This document shows positions 1 through 9,536 of a DNA stretch of 64,000 nucleotides, piece by piece. The DNA is from Clostridiales bacterium (GTDB taxonomy: Bacteria; Bacillota; Clostridia; Saccharofermentanales; Saccharofermentanaceae): assembly GCA_017964005.1 (NCBI GenBank), contig JAGCSR010000026.1, positions 1 through 64,000 of the forward strand. Reading direction: 5' to 3'. The notes beneath the pieces were generated by a model that had not been told where the DNA came from, did no database searches, and saw nothing but the letters and a program-made list of their open reading frames with translations. Positions within the stretch are counted from its first letter, which is position 1, and the number at the start of each line of letters is the position of its first letter. The translations under genes and the position numbers were made by a program.

Positions 1-721
1 CACAACTTCCGACGATAAGACCAAGACGGATGATAAGTCTTCCGACACCGGCAAGACCGATAAATCCGGAGATTCCGATAAGAAGGATGACAAAAAGGAC
101 GATAAGAAGGACGACAAAAAATCGGATTCGGGCAAGTCATCCGATAATGACAAGACTGACAAATCCGGCGGAGGCACTTCCGACTCAGGTTCCGGTGATA
201 AGAAATCAGACACCGGCAAGACCGATAAGTCCGGAGATTCCGACAAGAAGGATGACAAAAAGGACGACAAGAAAGACGACGGCAAGAAAGACGATAAGAA
301 GGATGACAAAAAAGATGATAAATATCCCGGAGAGCTCCAGAACTCCGAAGCCAAGAAGCTCTTAAAGCTCATAAACGATTACCGTGAAGCTAACGGTGTT
401 CCCAAGCTCAAGTGGTCCGACGGTCTTGCCAAGGCGGCCCGCATCAGATCCAAGGAGATATCCGATACCACTGATGCCCAGAACAGGCGTCATAAGAGAC
501 CTAACGGCAAAGACTGGTACACGGTAAATCCGGATCTTATGTACGGTGAGAATATCGCTTACGGTCAGAAGACCGCGGAAGAAGTCTTCAAGGCGTTCAA
601 GAATTCTTCCGCCCACAACGAGACCATGCTCGATCCCGAATACAAGATATTCGCTGCAAGCCTTTACGTTGAAGAAGGCACGAAATACACATACTATTGG
701 ATACAGGAATTCGGGTATTGA
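1..721 (+). CDS. CAP (SCP/PR1) domain secreted protein, 5' end missing
   Basis: The reading frame is open from base 2 of the window to a TGA at 719-721, so this is the last 239 residues of a protein that starts upstream. About the first 105 residues are a low-complexity Lys/Asp/Ser linker. The rest is a CAP domain: it has the LINDYREANGVPKLKW start, then RPNGKDWYTV, then YGENIAYGQ, and ends in YYWIQEFGY, all hallmarks of the YkwD-like family of secreted CAP proteins. Their biochemical role in bacteria is mostly unknown; many are wall-associated or secreted. The stop codon overlaps the start of the next gene (TGATG), which suggests co-transcription with the glycosyltransferase genes. The signal peptide, if present, lies outside the window. 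Confidence 0.85.
   Translation, partial: TTSDDKTKTDDKSSDTGKTDKSGDSDKKDDKKDDKKDDKKSDSGKSSDNDKTDKSGGGTSDSGSGDKKSDTGKTDKSGDSDKKDDKKDDKKDDGKKDDKKDDKKDDKYPGELQNSEAKKLLKLINDYREANGVPKLKWSDGLAKAARIRSKEISDTTDAQNRRHKRPNGKDWYTVNPDLMYGENIAYGQKTAEEVFKAFKNSSAHNETMLDPEYKIFAASLYVEEGTKYTYYWIQEFGY
44..279 (+). repeat. In-frame direct repeat in the Lys/Asp linker
   Basis: A stretch of about 70 bases beginning GACACCGGCAAGACCGATAA at 44 recurs nearly unchanged at 209, 165 bases (55 codons) later. Both copies encode TGKTDKSGDSDKKDDKKDD-type residues. It is a coding repeat that extends the linker of the CAP protein, not an intergenic element. Confidence 0.8.
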
Positions 722-2412
722 TGGCAAAAGATAAGGACAGGATACCCGAGCTTATAAGAGAAGATGAGTCGGCCGCGTACATTCGGCCGATTTGTCTTCT
801 TATAGTTGCGGCATTTTATGCCCTGATCTTTACGGGCGGCGCCATATGGCATACGGGACCTGTCTCCTTCGGAGTGCTGTTTGCGACTTTATGGATAGTG
901 ATGGTCGTATTGTCGCGGAGTGAACATAACCGCAAATCACTTATAATGGTCCTCTTGTCCCTTCCGGCAGGTGCTTTGTTCAGCATCGCCAGATACTTTA
1001 TCAGTGACGGTCCTGCGGGGATCCTTCTGACCTTGGGAGGCCTTCTCGTTATCGCGTCTTTGACGGTCGGGATGGGAATGCATAAGACACATAAAGGGAT
1101 CCTGCGTTCGATCCTTGCCGCGGGTGTATGGCTCCGGCTGTCATTTATAGTGATTATCCCGTACTTTGCCATGTGCAATGATGTCGGGGAGTTCAAATAC
1201 AGCTATAACATCTTCCACTCCGGATATATACAGTTCATCGATTTTGCAGGAAGGCTTCCTTACCTTGATGTCCGGGAATTCGGTGAATGGTATCATCCGC
1301 CGTACTACCATTTTGCGGCGTCATGGATATTGGCGCTTCAGAGGACCCTGACACCTTCAAGGGCGGAGAACTGGGAAGGCATAAGGGCACTGACATTCCT
1401 GTGCTCGTCCCTGACACTGTTTTTCGCATACAGGATAACCGGGTTCCTGAAGATGACCCGGGGAGGAAGGAAAGCCGCTGCCGCGCTTCTGGCTTTCGTT
1501 CCCGCTTTTATCATGATGTCAGGCAATCTCAACAATGATTCGATGTGTCTCATGTTCACTTTGGGCGCCGTTTGTCTTATCTTCGACTGGAAGGATACGG
1601 GAAGATATACTGTATTGGTAATTGCGGCTCTCTTCATGGGTCTTGCCGTGGGAACGAAACTCTCGGGAGCCGTAGCTGCTCCTGCGGTGCTGGCAGTGAT
1701 CATCGCAGGGTGCGTCGCATCTTTCCGCGAAAAGAGATATGCCCGGGGGATCGTCTGTCCGGTACTTTACGGCATCATATCCCTGCCTGTGGGACTGTGG
1801 TTTTATATCCGCAATTACATCTCCTTCGGTGTGCCTTTGACATATGTGCTGAGGCCCAATTCCGATTATATGTATCTTGGCGATATCCCTTTTGTCCGTA
1901 AACTCATCCCCGATACTCTCGTGACCGCGGAAGACTGTTTTTTCCATAACGGACTTGAGGGTGCTCCCGATCATTCGATTCCCGTGGTCCTCTGCAAGAC
2001 GGGACTGTTCAACGAGGCGATCATGAGGGATCAGATGACAACTGCCATAACAGGATATGTATTGTTCCTCCTGTTCGCTTGCATCATGGTCTTAGCTGCT
2101 GCCGGAATGATATATGGTATCTTCGTTGCGGCAAGACAAGACCGGAGCTGCTTTAGGATCGCGCTTATCATACTTGCCGCGGTGAATATCATCATGTACC
2201 TTAAGATGAATTACGACTATCCGTATGCCTGCACCATGAACATGAGATATGTTCTGCCGGCGTGTGTTGCAGGCTGCATCGGCGTGGGGGATCTGTACGG
2301 ATATCTGTCTTCGCGAAGCGGGCTTGCCGGGAAGATATTGAAGATACTTATCGCAGCCTTTATGGCCGCGGTTGTTGCATTTTATGCCGGTTGTGCCGTA
2401 TATTTTGTATGA
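721..2412 (+). CDS. GT-C type membrane glycosyltransferase, paralog 1
   Basis: A 563-residue polytopic membrane protein with roughly a dozen hydrophobic segments. The first outside loop carries the Asp of the GT-C fold (CNDVGEF, Asp near residue 154), followed by EWYHPPYYH and by SGNLNNDS. HPP after an acidic loop residue is typical of the PMT/ArnT (GT39/GT83-like) families, which move sugar from a polyprenyl-phosphate carrier to an acceptor on the outer face of the membrane. The substrate cannot be told. I chose ATG 721, which overlaps the previous stop (TGATG); an in-frame ATG at 697 would lie inside the CAP gene. It is the first of four paralogs here and probably shares an operon with the next two. 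Confidence 0.75.
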   Translation: MAKDKDRIPELIREDESAAYIRPICLLIVAAFYALIFTGGAIWHTGPVSFGVLFATLWIVMVVLSRSEHNRKSLIMVLLSLPAGALFSIARYFISDGPAGILLTLGGLLVIASLTVGMGMHKTHKGILRSILAAGVWLRLSFIVIIPYFAMCNDVGEFKYSYNIFHSGYIQFIDFAGRLPYLDVREFGEWYHPPYYHFAASWILALQRTLTPSRAENWEGIRALTFLCSSLTLFFAYRITGFLKMTRGGRKAAAALLAFVPAFIMMSGNLNNDSMCLMFTLGAVCLIFDWKDTGRYTVLVIAALFMGLAVGTKLSGAVAAPAVLAVIIAGCVASFREKRYARGIVCPVLYGIISLPVGLWFYIRNYISFGVPLTYVLRPNSDYMYLGDIPFVRKLIPDTLVTAEDCFFHNGLEGAPDHSIPVVLCKTGLFNEAIMRDQMTTAITGYVLFLLFACIMVLAAAGMIYGIFVAARQDRSCFRIALIILAAVNIIMYLKMNYDYPYACTMNMRYVLPACVAGCIGVGDLYGYLSSRSGLAGKILKILIAAFMAAVVAFYAGCAVYFV

Positions 2413-2426
2413 GGGTTTGTTAAGCA

Positions 2427-3959
2427 ATGGTAAAGGAATCGAAGGACAATCCGGTGATAAGGACCGTAAGAGAGCATCCGTACATTACGACGGCTGCAGC
2501 CTGTATTGCCGCGCTTATCGCAACAGGAGGACAGCTTGCATCTCCCGTTGCCTTATGGAGCGTCGGAGCGGGACTCGTTCTCATTCTTACCGCTTTTGCC
2601 CTTATCCTCAAACATCGGGGTGAACTGTCATTCGACGCCAAGATCGTCATGATACTTGCGGCAGGGTTCGTCATACGTCTTTTCTTTGTTCTCTATACGG
2701 ATATCGCGACAAGACAGAACGATGTGGGAACATTTGAAGAGGGTGTTTATAATCTTTTCCATTCCGGATATATCCTCTATATCAGGGATAATATGTCTCT
2801 TCCTTCGATTGATGTAACAAAGGCGGGGCAGTTCTATCATCCGCCTTTGCACCATATCGTTTGTGCTGTTTTTCTCAAGATCTACGAAGTCTTTTTGGGA
2901 GGGCGCCATAACTATGAGTCTCTTCAGCTCCTGACTCTTTGTTATGCGCAGATCAGCGCAGTGATCACATACCGGATCTTAAAGCTCTTCGATCTTACAG
3001 AGGATGTCTTGCTCCCGTCCTGTGTCATCATATCTTTCTTCCCGGAATTCATCCGGTTGTCGGGGAGTATAAACAATGACAGTCTTTGCACGATGCTGAC
3101 ATTCCTGGCACTCTATATTGCGTTTAAGTGGTACCGGGAAGGGAAGATCTCATATCTTGTCATATCGGCATTGGCTGCCGGCCTTGCCATGATGACGAAG
3201 CTTTCGGCCGGGCTTATCGCAGTTCCTCTGGCGGTATTGTTCATTGCAAGATTTATTCATAAGGACAAGCTCGGGACCTTGGGACATGCTTGTATCTACG
3301 GTGCCATAGCGGTCCCGCTGGGACTGTGTTTTCAGATAAGGAATCTTGTTATGTTCAATGTGCCTTTAGGTTATGTCTTAAGGTCAGATAATATCTATCA
3401 GGATATCAGCAGGTTCTCCGTATGGGAAAGACTGTTCGGGCTTTATCCGGTTCCGATAGAAGATTTCTTCATGAACCTCGGGTCTGACGGGGAGCAGGAT
3501 TACAACACGACAATATCGCTCATCAAGACCGCTATGTTCGGCGAGTGGAATTTCAGGGACAGTATGGCTCAGTCCCTTTCCGGATATTTCCTTCTGTGGG
3601 TATTCGTACTGTTGGTCATAGCGGTCCTGGCAGGGTTTATATATATGCTCGTAACTTTGCGCAAGAGGAAGATGGCCGCAGAAGAACTGTCCCTTGCAGT
3701 ACTCTTTGTTGCCGAACTCGTAAGCTATACGATGTTCGCGTTAAAGTATCCTCACATCTGTTCCATGAATTTCAGATATACGGTGCCTCTTATAATATGC
3801 GGCACTTACTTTGCTGCAAGACTTGTATCCGGGAAAGATAAATTTGTCCATGCATATAAGGTGGCATCTGTCGCTTTCGCTGTTCTTGCAGGCCTGTTCT
3901 ACATCCTTCTTGCGACATATATAAAGGGTGAAGTTACGGTGGTGGATGTAACGTGGTAA
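2427..3959 (+). CDS. GT-C type membrane glycosyltransferase, paralog 2
   Basis: A 510-residue membrane protein closely similar to its neighbours. The same landmarks appear in the same order: RQNDVGTFEEG in the first outside loop, FHSGYILYI, QFYHPPLHH, SGSINNDS, then MMTKLSAGL and a late KYPHICSMNFRYTVP. These are the GT-C acceptor and donor loop motifs of PMT/ArnT-like enzymes. The gene starts 14 bases after paralog 1, and its stop overlaps the GTG start of paralog 3, so the three are probably translated from one message. The sugar and acceptor are unknown; cell-wall glycopolymer or protein glycosylation are both possible. Confidence 0.75.
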   Translation: MVKESKDNPVIRTVREHPYITTAAACIAALIATGGQLASPVALWSVGAGLVLILTAFALILKHRGELSFDAKIVMILAAGFVIRLFFVLYTDIATRQNDVGTFEEGVYNLFHSGYILYIRDNMSLPSIDVTKAGQFYHPPLHHIVCAVFLKIYEVFLGGRHNYESLQLLTLCYAQISAVITYRILKLFDLTEDVLLPSCVIISFFPEFIRLSGSINNDSLCTMLTFLALYIAFKWYREGKISYLVISALAAGLAMMTKLSAGLIAVPLAVLFIARFIHKDKLGTLGHACIYGAIAVPLGLCFQIRNLVMFNVPLGYVLRSDNIYQDISRFSVWERLFGLYPVPIEDFFMNLGSDGEQDYNTTISLIKTAMFGEWNFRDSMAQSLSGYFLLWVFVLLVIAVLAGFIYMLVTLRKRKMAAEELSLAVLFVAELVSYTMFALKYPHICSMNFRYTVPLIICGTYFAARLVSGKDKFVHAYKVASVAFAVLAGLFYILLATYIKGEVTVVDVTW

Positions 3960-5401
3960 AAGACGGCAGGTTTAACACGAAGATCATTCTCATAAACATC
4001 GCGGCATACGCGGTGTGGGCTTTATTTGTATTGTTCGTATCAGGCTGTGACATGCAGTATCTGAACCCGGTGAAGATCGTGCTGCTGGTACTGGGATTTG
4101 CAGGTCTTTCATTCTTTCTTATCAGGAATGCGGGAAGTGAGAAACACAGGGCAGTAATGGCGGTAATCACCATACTTGCGGTAGCCGTAAGAACGTTCTA
4201 TGTGCTTTATACCGGTGCCCAGCAGCGACAGCACGATGTAGGCGAATTCGATACATATCTGGAGAATAATTATCACGCCGAATATATCGAATATCTTCTT
4301 ACGGAGCATAAGCTCCTGGCAGAAGATATAAGGGACCACTGGCAGTTCTACCATCCGCCCCTGCACCATATCCTGTGTGCTCTCTTCTTCGGAGCATACC
4401 GCGCTGTCCTTCCGTCCATGGCACATAACTGGGATGCCCTGCAGGCATTGTCGCTTCTTTGGTCCCTGATAACACTTGAGATCTTAAGAAAGTTTACCGA
4501 TGCCTTCCCTCTTTCACCAAAGGCTCAGATCGCGGCATATCTTACCGTCGCTTTGCACCCGCAGCTCATAGTCTTCTCAGGTGCGGTAAATAACGATCCT
4601 CTGGCGGTGATGTTCGCCGTTGCGGCTTTGTATCTTGCGTGGGAATGGTATAAGAAGAAACATACCCTGACTATGTATCTTACAGCCCTCTTTATCGGTC
4701 TCGGCATGATGGCCAAACTGTCGGCAGGACTCGTGGCGGTACCGGTTGCATATCTTATGCTGAAGCACCTGATAAAGTCTGAAGCTAAGATCAGGACTGT
4801 TTTTCAGTATGCGTTGTTCATTGTGATATGTGCCCCTTTGGGTCTTTGGTATCAGGTGAGATCTTATATCCTGTGGCGCGTTCCTTTCACATATGTGGCA
4901 GTACCCGATACGGATCTTAATCCCGGTCTTCTGATATCCGACATACCTTTTTGGAAGAGGTTTTTGGACTTTGACGGATCAAAGAACTATAACATCATAT
5001 CGGAGACTCTGAATGAAGCTGTCTTTGACGGAGATTATTACAGGGATCATCAGGTGCTCGGGCTTATTGGATATTTCCTTCTGGCATCATTTGTCCTTCT
5101 TACTGTCATATCCCTCGCGGGAATGATAGTTGCATGGCTTCGCAAAAGGAGCGATCTTAACACGTATCTTACGGTCCTGGTTGCCGCTGAACTGTTATCT
5201 TATGTCATTTTCTGCTTCAGGTATCCTTATACATGCACCATGTCATTCAGGTATATAGTCCCGGTCATGATCGCAGGGAGTCTGTGGTGCGGTGTTGCAT
5301 ATGACAAAGGACCGCACCTGCTTACTATCTTCACGAAAGCTATTTGCTATGTTTTTGCAGGATTGTCCCTGGTGTTCTATCTACTTGTGTGGATAAAATG
5401 A
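3953..5401 (+). CDS. GT-C type membrane glycosyltransferase, paralog 3
   Basis: A 482-residue membrane protein with RQHDVGEFDTY, QFYHPPLHH, SGAVNNDP and MMAKLSAGL in the same order as paralogs 1 and 2, so the same GT-C family. The GTG start at 3953 lies 7 bases inside the end of paralog 2, which points to translational coupling. It is the shortest of the four, mainly from a shorter N-terminus. The first outside loop differs (NNYHAEYIEYL instead of FHSGYI), which may mean a different donor or acceptor. It ends 62 bases before trxB. Confidence 0.74.
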   Translation: MVKDGRFNTKIILINIAAYAVWALFVLFVSGCDMQYLNPVKIVLLVLGFAGLSFFLIRNAGSEKHRAVMAVITILAVAVRTFYVLYTGAQQRQHDVGEFDTYLENNYHAEYIEYLLTEHKLLAEDIRDHWQFYHPPLHHILCALFFGAYRAVLPSMAHNWDALQALSLLWSLITLEILRKFTDAFPLSPKAQIAAYLTVALHPQLIVFSGAVNNDPLAVMFAVAALYLAWEWYKKKHTLTMYLTALFIGLGMMAKLSAGLVAVPVAYLMLKHLIKSEAKIRTVFQYALFIVICAPLGLWYQVRSYILWRVPFTYVAVPDTDLNPGLLISDIPFWKRFLDFDGSKNYNIISETLNEAVFDGDYYRDHQVLGLIGYFLLASFVLLTVISLAGMIVAWLRKRSDLNTYLTVLVAAELLSYVIFCFRYPYTCTMSFRYIVPVMIAGSLWCGVAYDKGPHLLTIFTKAICYVFAGLSLVFYLLVWIK

Positions 5402-5463
5402 TATACTGTTAGTGCTCTCGGTATAACGCGCATTATGATGCGTAAGCGAAAAGGAGAATTACA

Positions 5464-6372
5464 ATGATCGATATAGCTGTTGTCGGTGCAGGAACCGCGG
5501 GAATGACGGCTGCAATATACGGAAGACGGGCCGGAATGGAAGTTACCGTTTTCGAAGGCAATACTTACGGCGGACAGATCGTCGCCACCCCTGAAGTTGA
5601 GAACTTCCCGGGCTTTGAGAAGATATCCGGTTTTGACCTTGCGGATTCCATCTTCCGCCAGGCTATGGCGCTGGATGCGAAGTTCGTTTTCGATCAGATA
5701 AACAGCATTACGAAGAAAGATGGAGGTTTTGTCCTTACGGGAGATTTTGGCAACGAGTATGAAGCCAAAACGGTGATCATCGCCACCGGCGCCACCAACA
5801 GGCATCTCGGGATCGACCGTGAAGAGGAACTGACAGGACGCGGGATCTCATACTGCGCCACGTGTGACGGGGCCTTCTTCAAGGACAAGGTTACGGCGGT
5901 CGCTGGAGGCGGCAACACCGCCGTGGAAGACGCTCTCTACCTGGCAGGGCTTTGCTCCAAGGTATATATCATCCACAGAAGGGACGGATTCCGCGCGGAA
6001 GAAGCCCTTATGGTAAAAGCAAGACAGACGGAGAATATCGAGATACTGACACCTTTCGTTACGGAGAGGCTCGAAGGCGAAGGCAGGCTCTCATCCGTAG
6101 TCCTCAAGAATGCAGTTGACGGAACTGAGAAGACGATCGAAGTTGACGGACTGTTCGTCGCGATCGGCCAGGTCCCTGCCACGAATGCCGTTGAAGGACT
6201 GGTCGAGACGGAAGGCGGATATATCAAGGCGGGAGAAGACTGTGTTACATCCTGCCCGGGTGTTTTCGTGGCAGGAGATGTCCGCACAAAGCATGTAAGA
6301 CAGCTGGCGACGGCCGCATCTGACGGCGCGATTGCGGCTTTGGCGGCAGTATCCTGCATAAAGATGCAATAA
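5464..6372 (+). CDS. trxB: Thioredoxin reductase
   Basis: A 302-residue cytoplasmic flavoprotein that reduces thioredoxin (or a related thiol carrier) with NAD(P)H. The N-terminus has the FAD-binding AVVGAGTAGMTAA motif, the redox pair is SYCATCDG (Cys 131 and Cys 134), and the second dinucleotide motif is AGGGNTAVEDA followed by HRRDGFRAEE. The C-terminus has the expected VFVAGDVR of the FAD site. Length and order match low-molecular-weight TrxB. ATG 5464 follows an AAAGGAGA ribosome site. It lies between glycosyltransferase genes and tyrS, with no obvious functional tie to the former. Confidence 0.93.
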   Translation: MIDIAVVGAGTAGMTAAIYGRRAGMEVTVFEGNTYGGQIVATPEVENFPGFEKISGFDLADSIFRQAMALDAKFVFDQINSITKKDGGFVLTGDFGNEYEAKTVIIATGATNRHLGIDREEELTGRGISYCATCDGAFFKDKVTAVAGGGNTAVEDALYLAGLCSKVYIIHRRDGFRAEEALMVKARQTENIEILTPFVTERLEGEGRLSSVVLKNAVDGTEKTIEVDGLFVAIGQVPATNAVEGLVETEGGYIKAGEDCVTSCPGVFVAGDVRTKHVRQLATAASDGAIAALAAVSCIKMQ

Positions 6373-6382
6373 GTGGTATACT
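6354..6382 (+). promoter_or_regulatory. Probable tyrS promoter
   Basis: TATACT at 6377-6382 is preceded by TG plus one base, an extended -10, with CTGCAT 17 bases upstream as a weak -35. The leader before tyrS is under 40 bases, so there is no room for a T-box, which often controls aminoacyl-tRNA synthetase genes in this phylum. Confidence 0.45.
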
Positions 6383-6419
6383 TACCCGGTTGATAAAAAG
6401 AAAGAAGAGGTAAAAGAAA

Positions 6420-7652
6420 ATGGACAGGAATGTATTTGATGTCCTGGAAGAGAGAGGTTACTTCTCACAGGCAACACATAAGGAAGAGATCTACGATCTC
6501 CTGGGCAAGCCCGGAGTATCCTTCTATATAGGCTTTGACCCCACGGCAGATTCCCTTCATGTAGGACACTTTGTCCAGATGATGGTAATGAGCCACATGC
6601 AGAAGGCCGGACACCGTCCGATCGCCCTCATGGGTGGCGGAACGGCCATGGTCGGAGATCCGTCCGGAAGAACGGACATGAGACAGATGATGACTGTCGA
6701 GACCATCGACCATAATGTCGAATGCTTCAAGAAGCAGATGGGCAAGGTCGTTGACTTCACAGACGGCAAGGCTCTCATCGTAAACAACGCGGACTGGCTC
6801 CGTGACCTTAACTACATCGAGTTCTTGAGAGACATCGGCCCTCACTTCTCGGTCAATAAGATGCTCACGGCAGAGTGCTACAAGCAGAGACTCGAGAAGG
6901 GCTTGTCCTTCCTGGAATTCAACTACATGCTGATGCAGAGCTACGACTTCTACTACCTGCATCAGAAGTACGACTGCTGCTTAGAGCTTGGCGGTGACGA
7001 TCAGTGGTCCAACATCATCGGAGGCGTCGAGCTCATCAGGCGTAAGGATGCCCAGCCCGCATACGGACTTACTTTCACTCTCCTTACCAACAGCGAAGGA
7101 AAGAAGATGGGCAAGACTGCCAAGGGCGCCGTATGGCTCGATCCCGCAAAGACATCCGAATACGACTTCTACCAGTACTGGAGAAACATCGATGATGCCG
7201 ATGTCATCAAGTGCATGAAGCTCCTGACCTTCCTTGATATGGATGAGATCAACGAATATGCAACCCTCACGGATGCAGCTATCAATGAGGCAAAGAAGAG
7301 ACTCGCATACGAGGTTACCAAGATCGTTCACGGACAGGCTGCGGCTGATGTTGCCAAGAAGACCGCCGAAGACATCTTCGAGGGCGGCGGCAAGTCCGAG
7401 GATATGGTTACATATGAGATCAGCAAAGCGGACCTTGAAGCAGGCATCCAGCTTGCTGATGTCCTGGCATCTTCCGGTATGGTCAAGTCCAAGGGCGAAG
7501 GCAAGAGGATGATTGCTAAGAAGGGTATTACCCTTAACGATCAGACGGTGGAAGACCAGTTCTATGTCTTGTCCGGCAATGATTTCGACGACAAGGGAGA
7601 GGCTGTCTGCCGCAAAGGAAAGAAGATGTATCGCAGGTTGATCATCGTATGA
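6420..7652 (+). CDS. tyrS: Tyrosine--tRNA ligase
   Basis: A 410-residue class I synthetase that charges tRNA-Tyr. It has [13 protein letters not shown] (the HIGH motif is HVGH), the tyrosine-binding QSYDFYYL and GGDDQWSN regions, KMGKT as the KMSKS motif, and a C-terminal S4 RNA-binding domain ([16 protein letters not shown]). This is the usual eubacterial TyrRS length and layout. ATG 6420 follows AAGAAGAGG. Its stop overlaps the start of the next glycosyltransferase gene (ATGA), so that paralog is probably translated from the tyrS message. Confidence 0.96.
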   Translation: MDRNVFDVLEERGYFSQATHKEEIYDLLGKPGVSFYIGFDPTADSLHVGHFVQMMVMSHMQKAGHRPIALMGGGTAMVGDPSGRTDMRQMMTVETIDHNVECFKKQMGKVVDFTDGKALIVNNADWLRDLNYIEFLRDIGPHFSVNKMLTAECYKQRLEKGLSFLEFNYMLMQSYDFYYLHQKYDCCLELGGDDQWSNIIGGVELIRRKDAQPAYGLTFTLLTNSEGKKMGKTAKGAVWLDPAKTSEYDFYQYWRNIDDADVIKCMKLLTFLDMDEINEYATLTDAAINEAKKRLAYEVTKIVHGQAAADVAKKTAEDIFEGGGKSEDMVTYEISKADLEAGIQLADVLASSGMVKSKGEGKRMIAKKGITLNDQTVEDQFYVLSGNDFDDKGEAVCRKGKKMYRRLIIV

Positions 7653-9481
7653 CACAAAAAGAGATCATCAGCAGCCGCGAGATAAAAAGCACTATGATCC
7701 ACAGAAGCTTTATCTTTATCGCGGCCGCGTGTGTCTTTTTTTGGCTCGTTACCCGTTGTTCGATCCACTATATGACAGCTCAGACCACAGGCGTGCTCAT
7801 GGCAGGCCTGTGGATCTTTTTGGGGTTCTATGTGGCGTCATGCGTCAATGCCGCAAAGTGGCAGGTCGCAACGGCTGCAGGAAGCGGTGTCATATCTTTC
7901 TTCCTGTTTGAGATAATCGCAGACCGCCTCCTGGAGGCAGGTCCGGTACAGGGAATGTACGGGGTTCCGGGGAACCTGTTCTGGGTGATATTCATAGGCG
8001 GGGTGGCAATGATCCTGTCCGTTCTCATTACACTTATCGTACTGCGCAAGATCACATCAAGGGATGTGGTCCTGCTCATCATGATACTGTCGTTCTGGAC
8101 CAGGCTTACGGTTGTGCTTTATACGCCGATAACCCATATGTATCAGCATGATATGGCATTCTTCGATGACACTTTCTACGGCACTCATGATACGTATATC
8201 CTCTATACGCTTAAGCATTGGAATCTCATCGATAAGGATGTCAGGGAACTCGCCCAGTTCTATCAGCCCCCGCTGCATTACTTCCTCTCCGCGTTTGCAA
8301 TAAAGATCAATTCGTGGATATTCCCTTCACAGGCAGACAATTACGAGGTCATCAAGATGATCCCCCTGTTCTGCTCAACGGCATCGGGGCTTCTGATATA
8401 TAAGATAATCAGGTACTTCAAGATATCGGGTCCGGGCGTCATCTTCACCATGTGCCTTACCATGTTCCTTCCGGAATTCCTGATACTGTCCGCTTCTGTC
8501 AACAACGATTCCGTATCGGTATTCTTCGCGTTCCTGGCATTCTGGTTCGCGCTGTTGTGGTACCGTGAACCGAAGATGAGATATATCCTCTTTACCGCCG
8601 CCGCTATCGGGCTGTCCATGATGGGCAAGCTCTCGGGCGGTCTTATCGCTGTTCCCGTCGCGTTCATATTCCTGGCAAAGCTGTTGTATCAGCTTAATCC
8701 CAAGGCCCGTTCGATGGAGGAAGGTTACGGCAGGGAGAATATCAAGGTCCCGTATCTCATAGGACAGTTTGCGGCATTTGCCGCAGTAGTGTTCCCTCTG
8801 GGACTGTGGTTCCCGTTAAGGAATCTCATCCGTTACGGAGTTCCCATAGGTTATGTAAATGAATTCAATATCTCTGCCGTTCAGGATGTATCGGGATATT
8901 CTGCGGTACAAAGGATCTTCCTTCCTGCTGAAGGCCTGTCGGCCCAGGTTCCTTTCGTACTCTTTAACGAGCAGGACAAGGATTATCAGATGTTCCTTGC
9001 GCTCCTTAAGACGTCGCTTTTCGACGAGAAGATGTTCCAGCAGAACGGATTCTTTATGACCTGCGGTTCACTTATGCTTACGCTGTTTACGATAATAGCC
9101 GTAGCTTCTGTAGCATGTCTTGCGGTCTTTACGGTCGTTGATATAAGACGCGGAACCTACCGTTATGAAGCTTGCGCCATGGCAGTGCTCTTTGTTGCCG
9201 AGATCTCTTCATATGTGAGCTTCTGTCTTAAGTACAAGGCTGTATGTTCCCAGAATATGAGATATGTCGTTCCGATCGTGATCCCTCTGGCATATACGTT
9301 GGCACGGGGTATCTCCGCTCTTAACAGAAGGCGTCAAAAAGACGGCCTTGCAGGGCTTCTGATAAAGATGTCATTGTACGGCATCTGCGCTCTCGTTGCC
9401 GTGTTCTCACTGCTGTGCCTGATCTTCTACGGGTCATACTGGATGTACTTTGTTCAGACGGGAGCAGGCATTTACGACTGA
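7649..9481 (+). CDS. GT-C type membrane glycosyltransferase, paralog 4
   Basis: A 610-residue membrane protein of the same family as the three paralogs upstream, but the most diverged: [10 protein letters not shown] in the first loop, [10 protein letters not shown] in place of [14 protein letters not shown] and MMGKLSGGL. The His-to-Gln change in the HPP motif is notable and could alter donor binding. It is longer because of an extended N-terminal membrane region and an insert after the MMGKLSGGL segment. The ATG overlaps the tyrS stop by four bases (ATGA), so the two are probably co-translated. Confidence 0.73.
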   Translation: MTQKEIISSREIKSTMIHRSFIFIAAACVFFWLVTRCSIHYMTAQTTGVLMAGLWIFLGFYVASCVNAAKWQVATAAGSGVISFFLFEIIADRLLEAGPVQGMYGVPGNLFWVIFIGGVAMILSVLITLIVLRKITSRDVVLLIMILSFWTRLTVVLYTPITHMYQHDMAFFDDTFYGTHDTYILYTLKHWNLIDKDVRELAQFYQPPLHYFLSAFAIKINSWIFPSQADNYEVIKMIPLFCSTASGLLIYKIIRYFKISGPGVIFTMCLTMFLPEFLILSASVNNDSVSVFFAFLAFWFALLWYREPKMRYILFTAAAIGLSMMGKLSGGLIAVPVAFIFLAKLLYQLNPKARSMEEGYGRENIKVPYLIGQFAAFAAVVFPLGLWFPLRNLIRYGVPIGYVNEFNISAVQDVSGYSAVQRIFLPAEGLSAQVPFVLFNEQDKDYQMFLALLKTSLFDEKMFQQNGFFMTCGSLMLTLFTIIAVASVACLAVFTVVDIRRGTYRYEACAMAVLFVAEISSYVSFCLKYKAVCSQNMRYVVPIVIPLAYTLARGISALNRRRQKDGLAGLLIKMSLYGICALVAVFSLLCLIFYGSYWMYFVQTGAGIYD

Positions 9482-9494
9482 TCCGGTCGATTCG

Positions 9495-9503
9495 TGGTAT
9501 AAT
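9495..9503 (+). promoter_or_regulatory. Extended -10 element
   Basis: TGGTATAAT at 9495-9503 is a perfect extended -10. No good -35 is visible 17 bases upstream. It would start transcription about 25 bases before the SseB-type gene. Confidence 0.45.
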
Positions 9504-9536
9504 CTGTTGCGATAAAACTGATAAGAGGTAAATAAA

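Noticed and set aside
30..365. Forward frame rich in Arg, Thr and Lys inside the CAP gene
   Set aside because: It reads the Lys/Asp linker in another frame. The CAP frame continues into a real domain, this one does not.
6373..6419. T-box riboswitch before tyrS
   Set aside because: The leader is too short and has no T-box sequence or hairpins.
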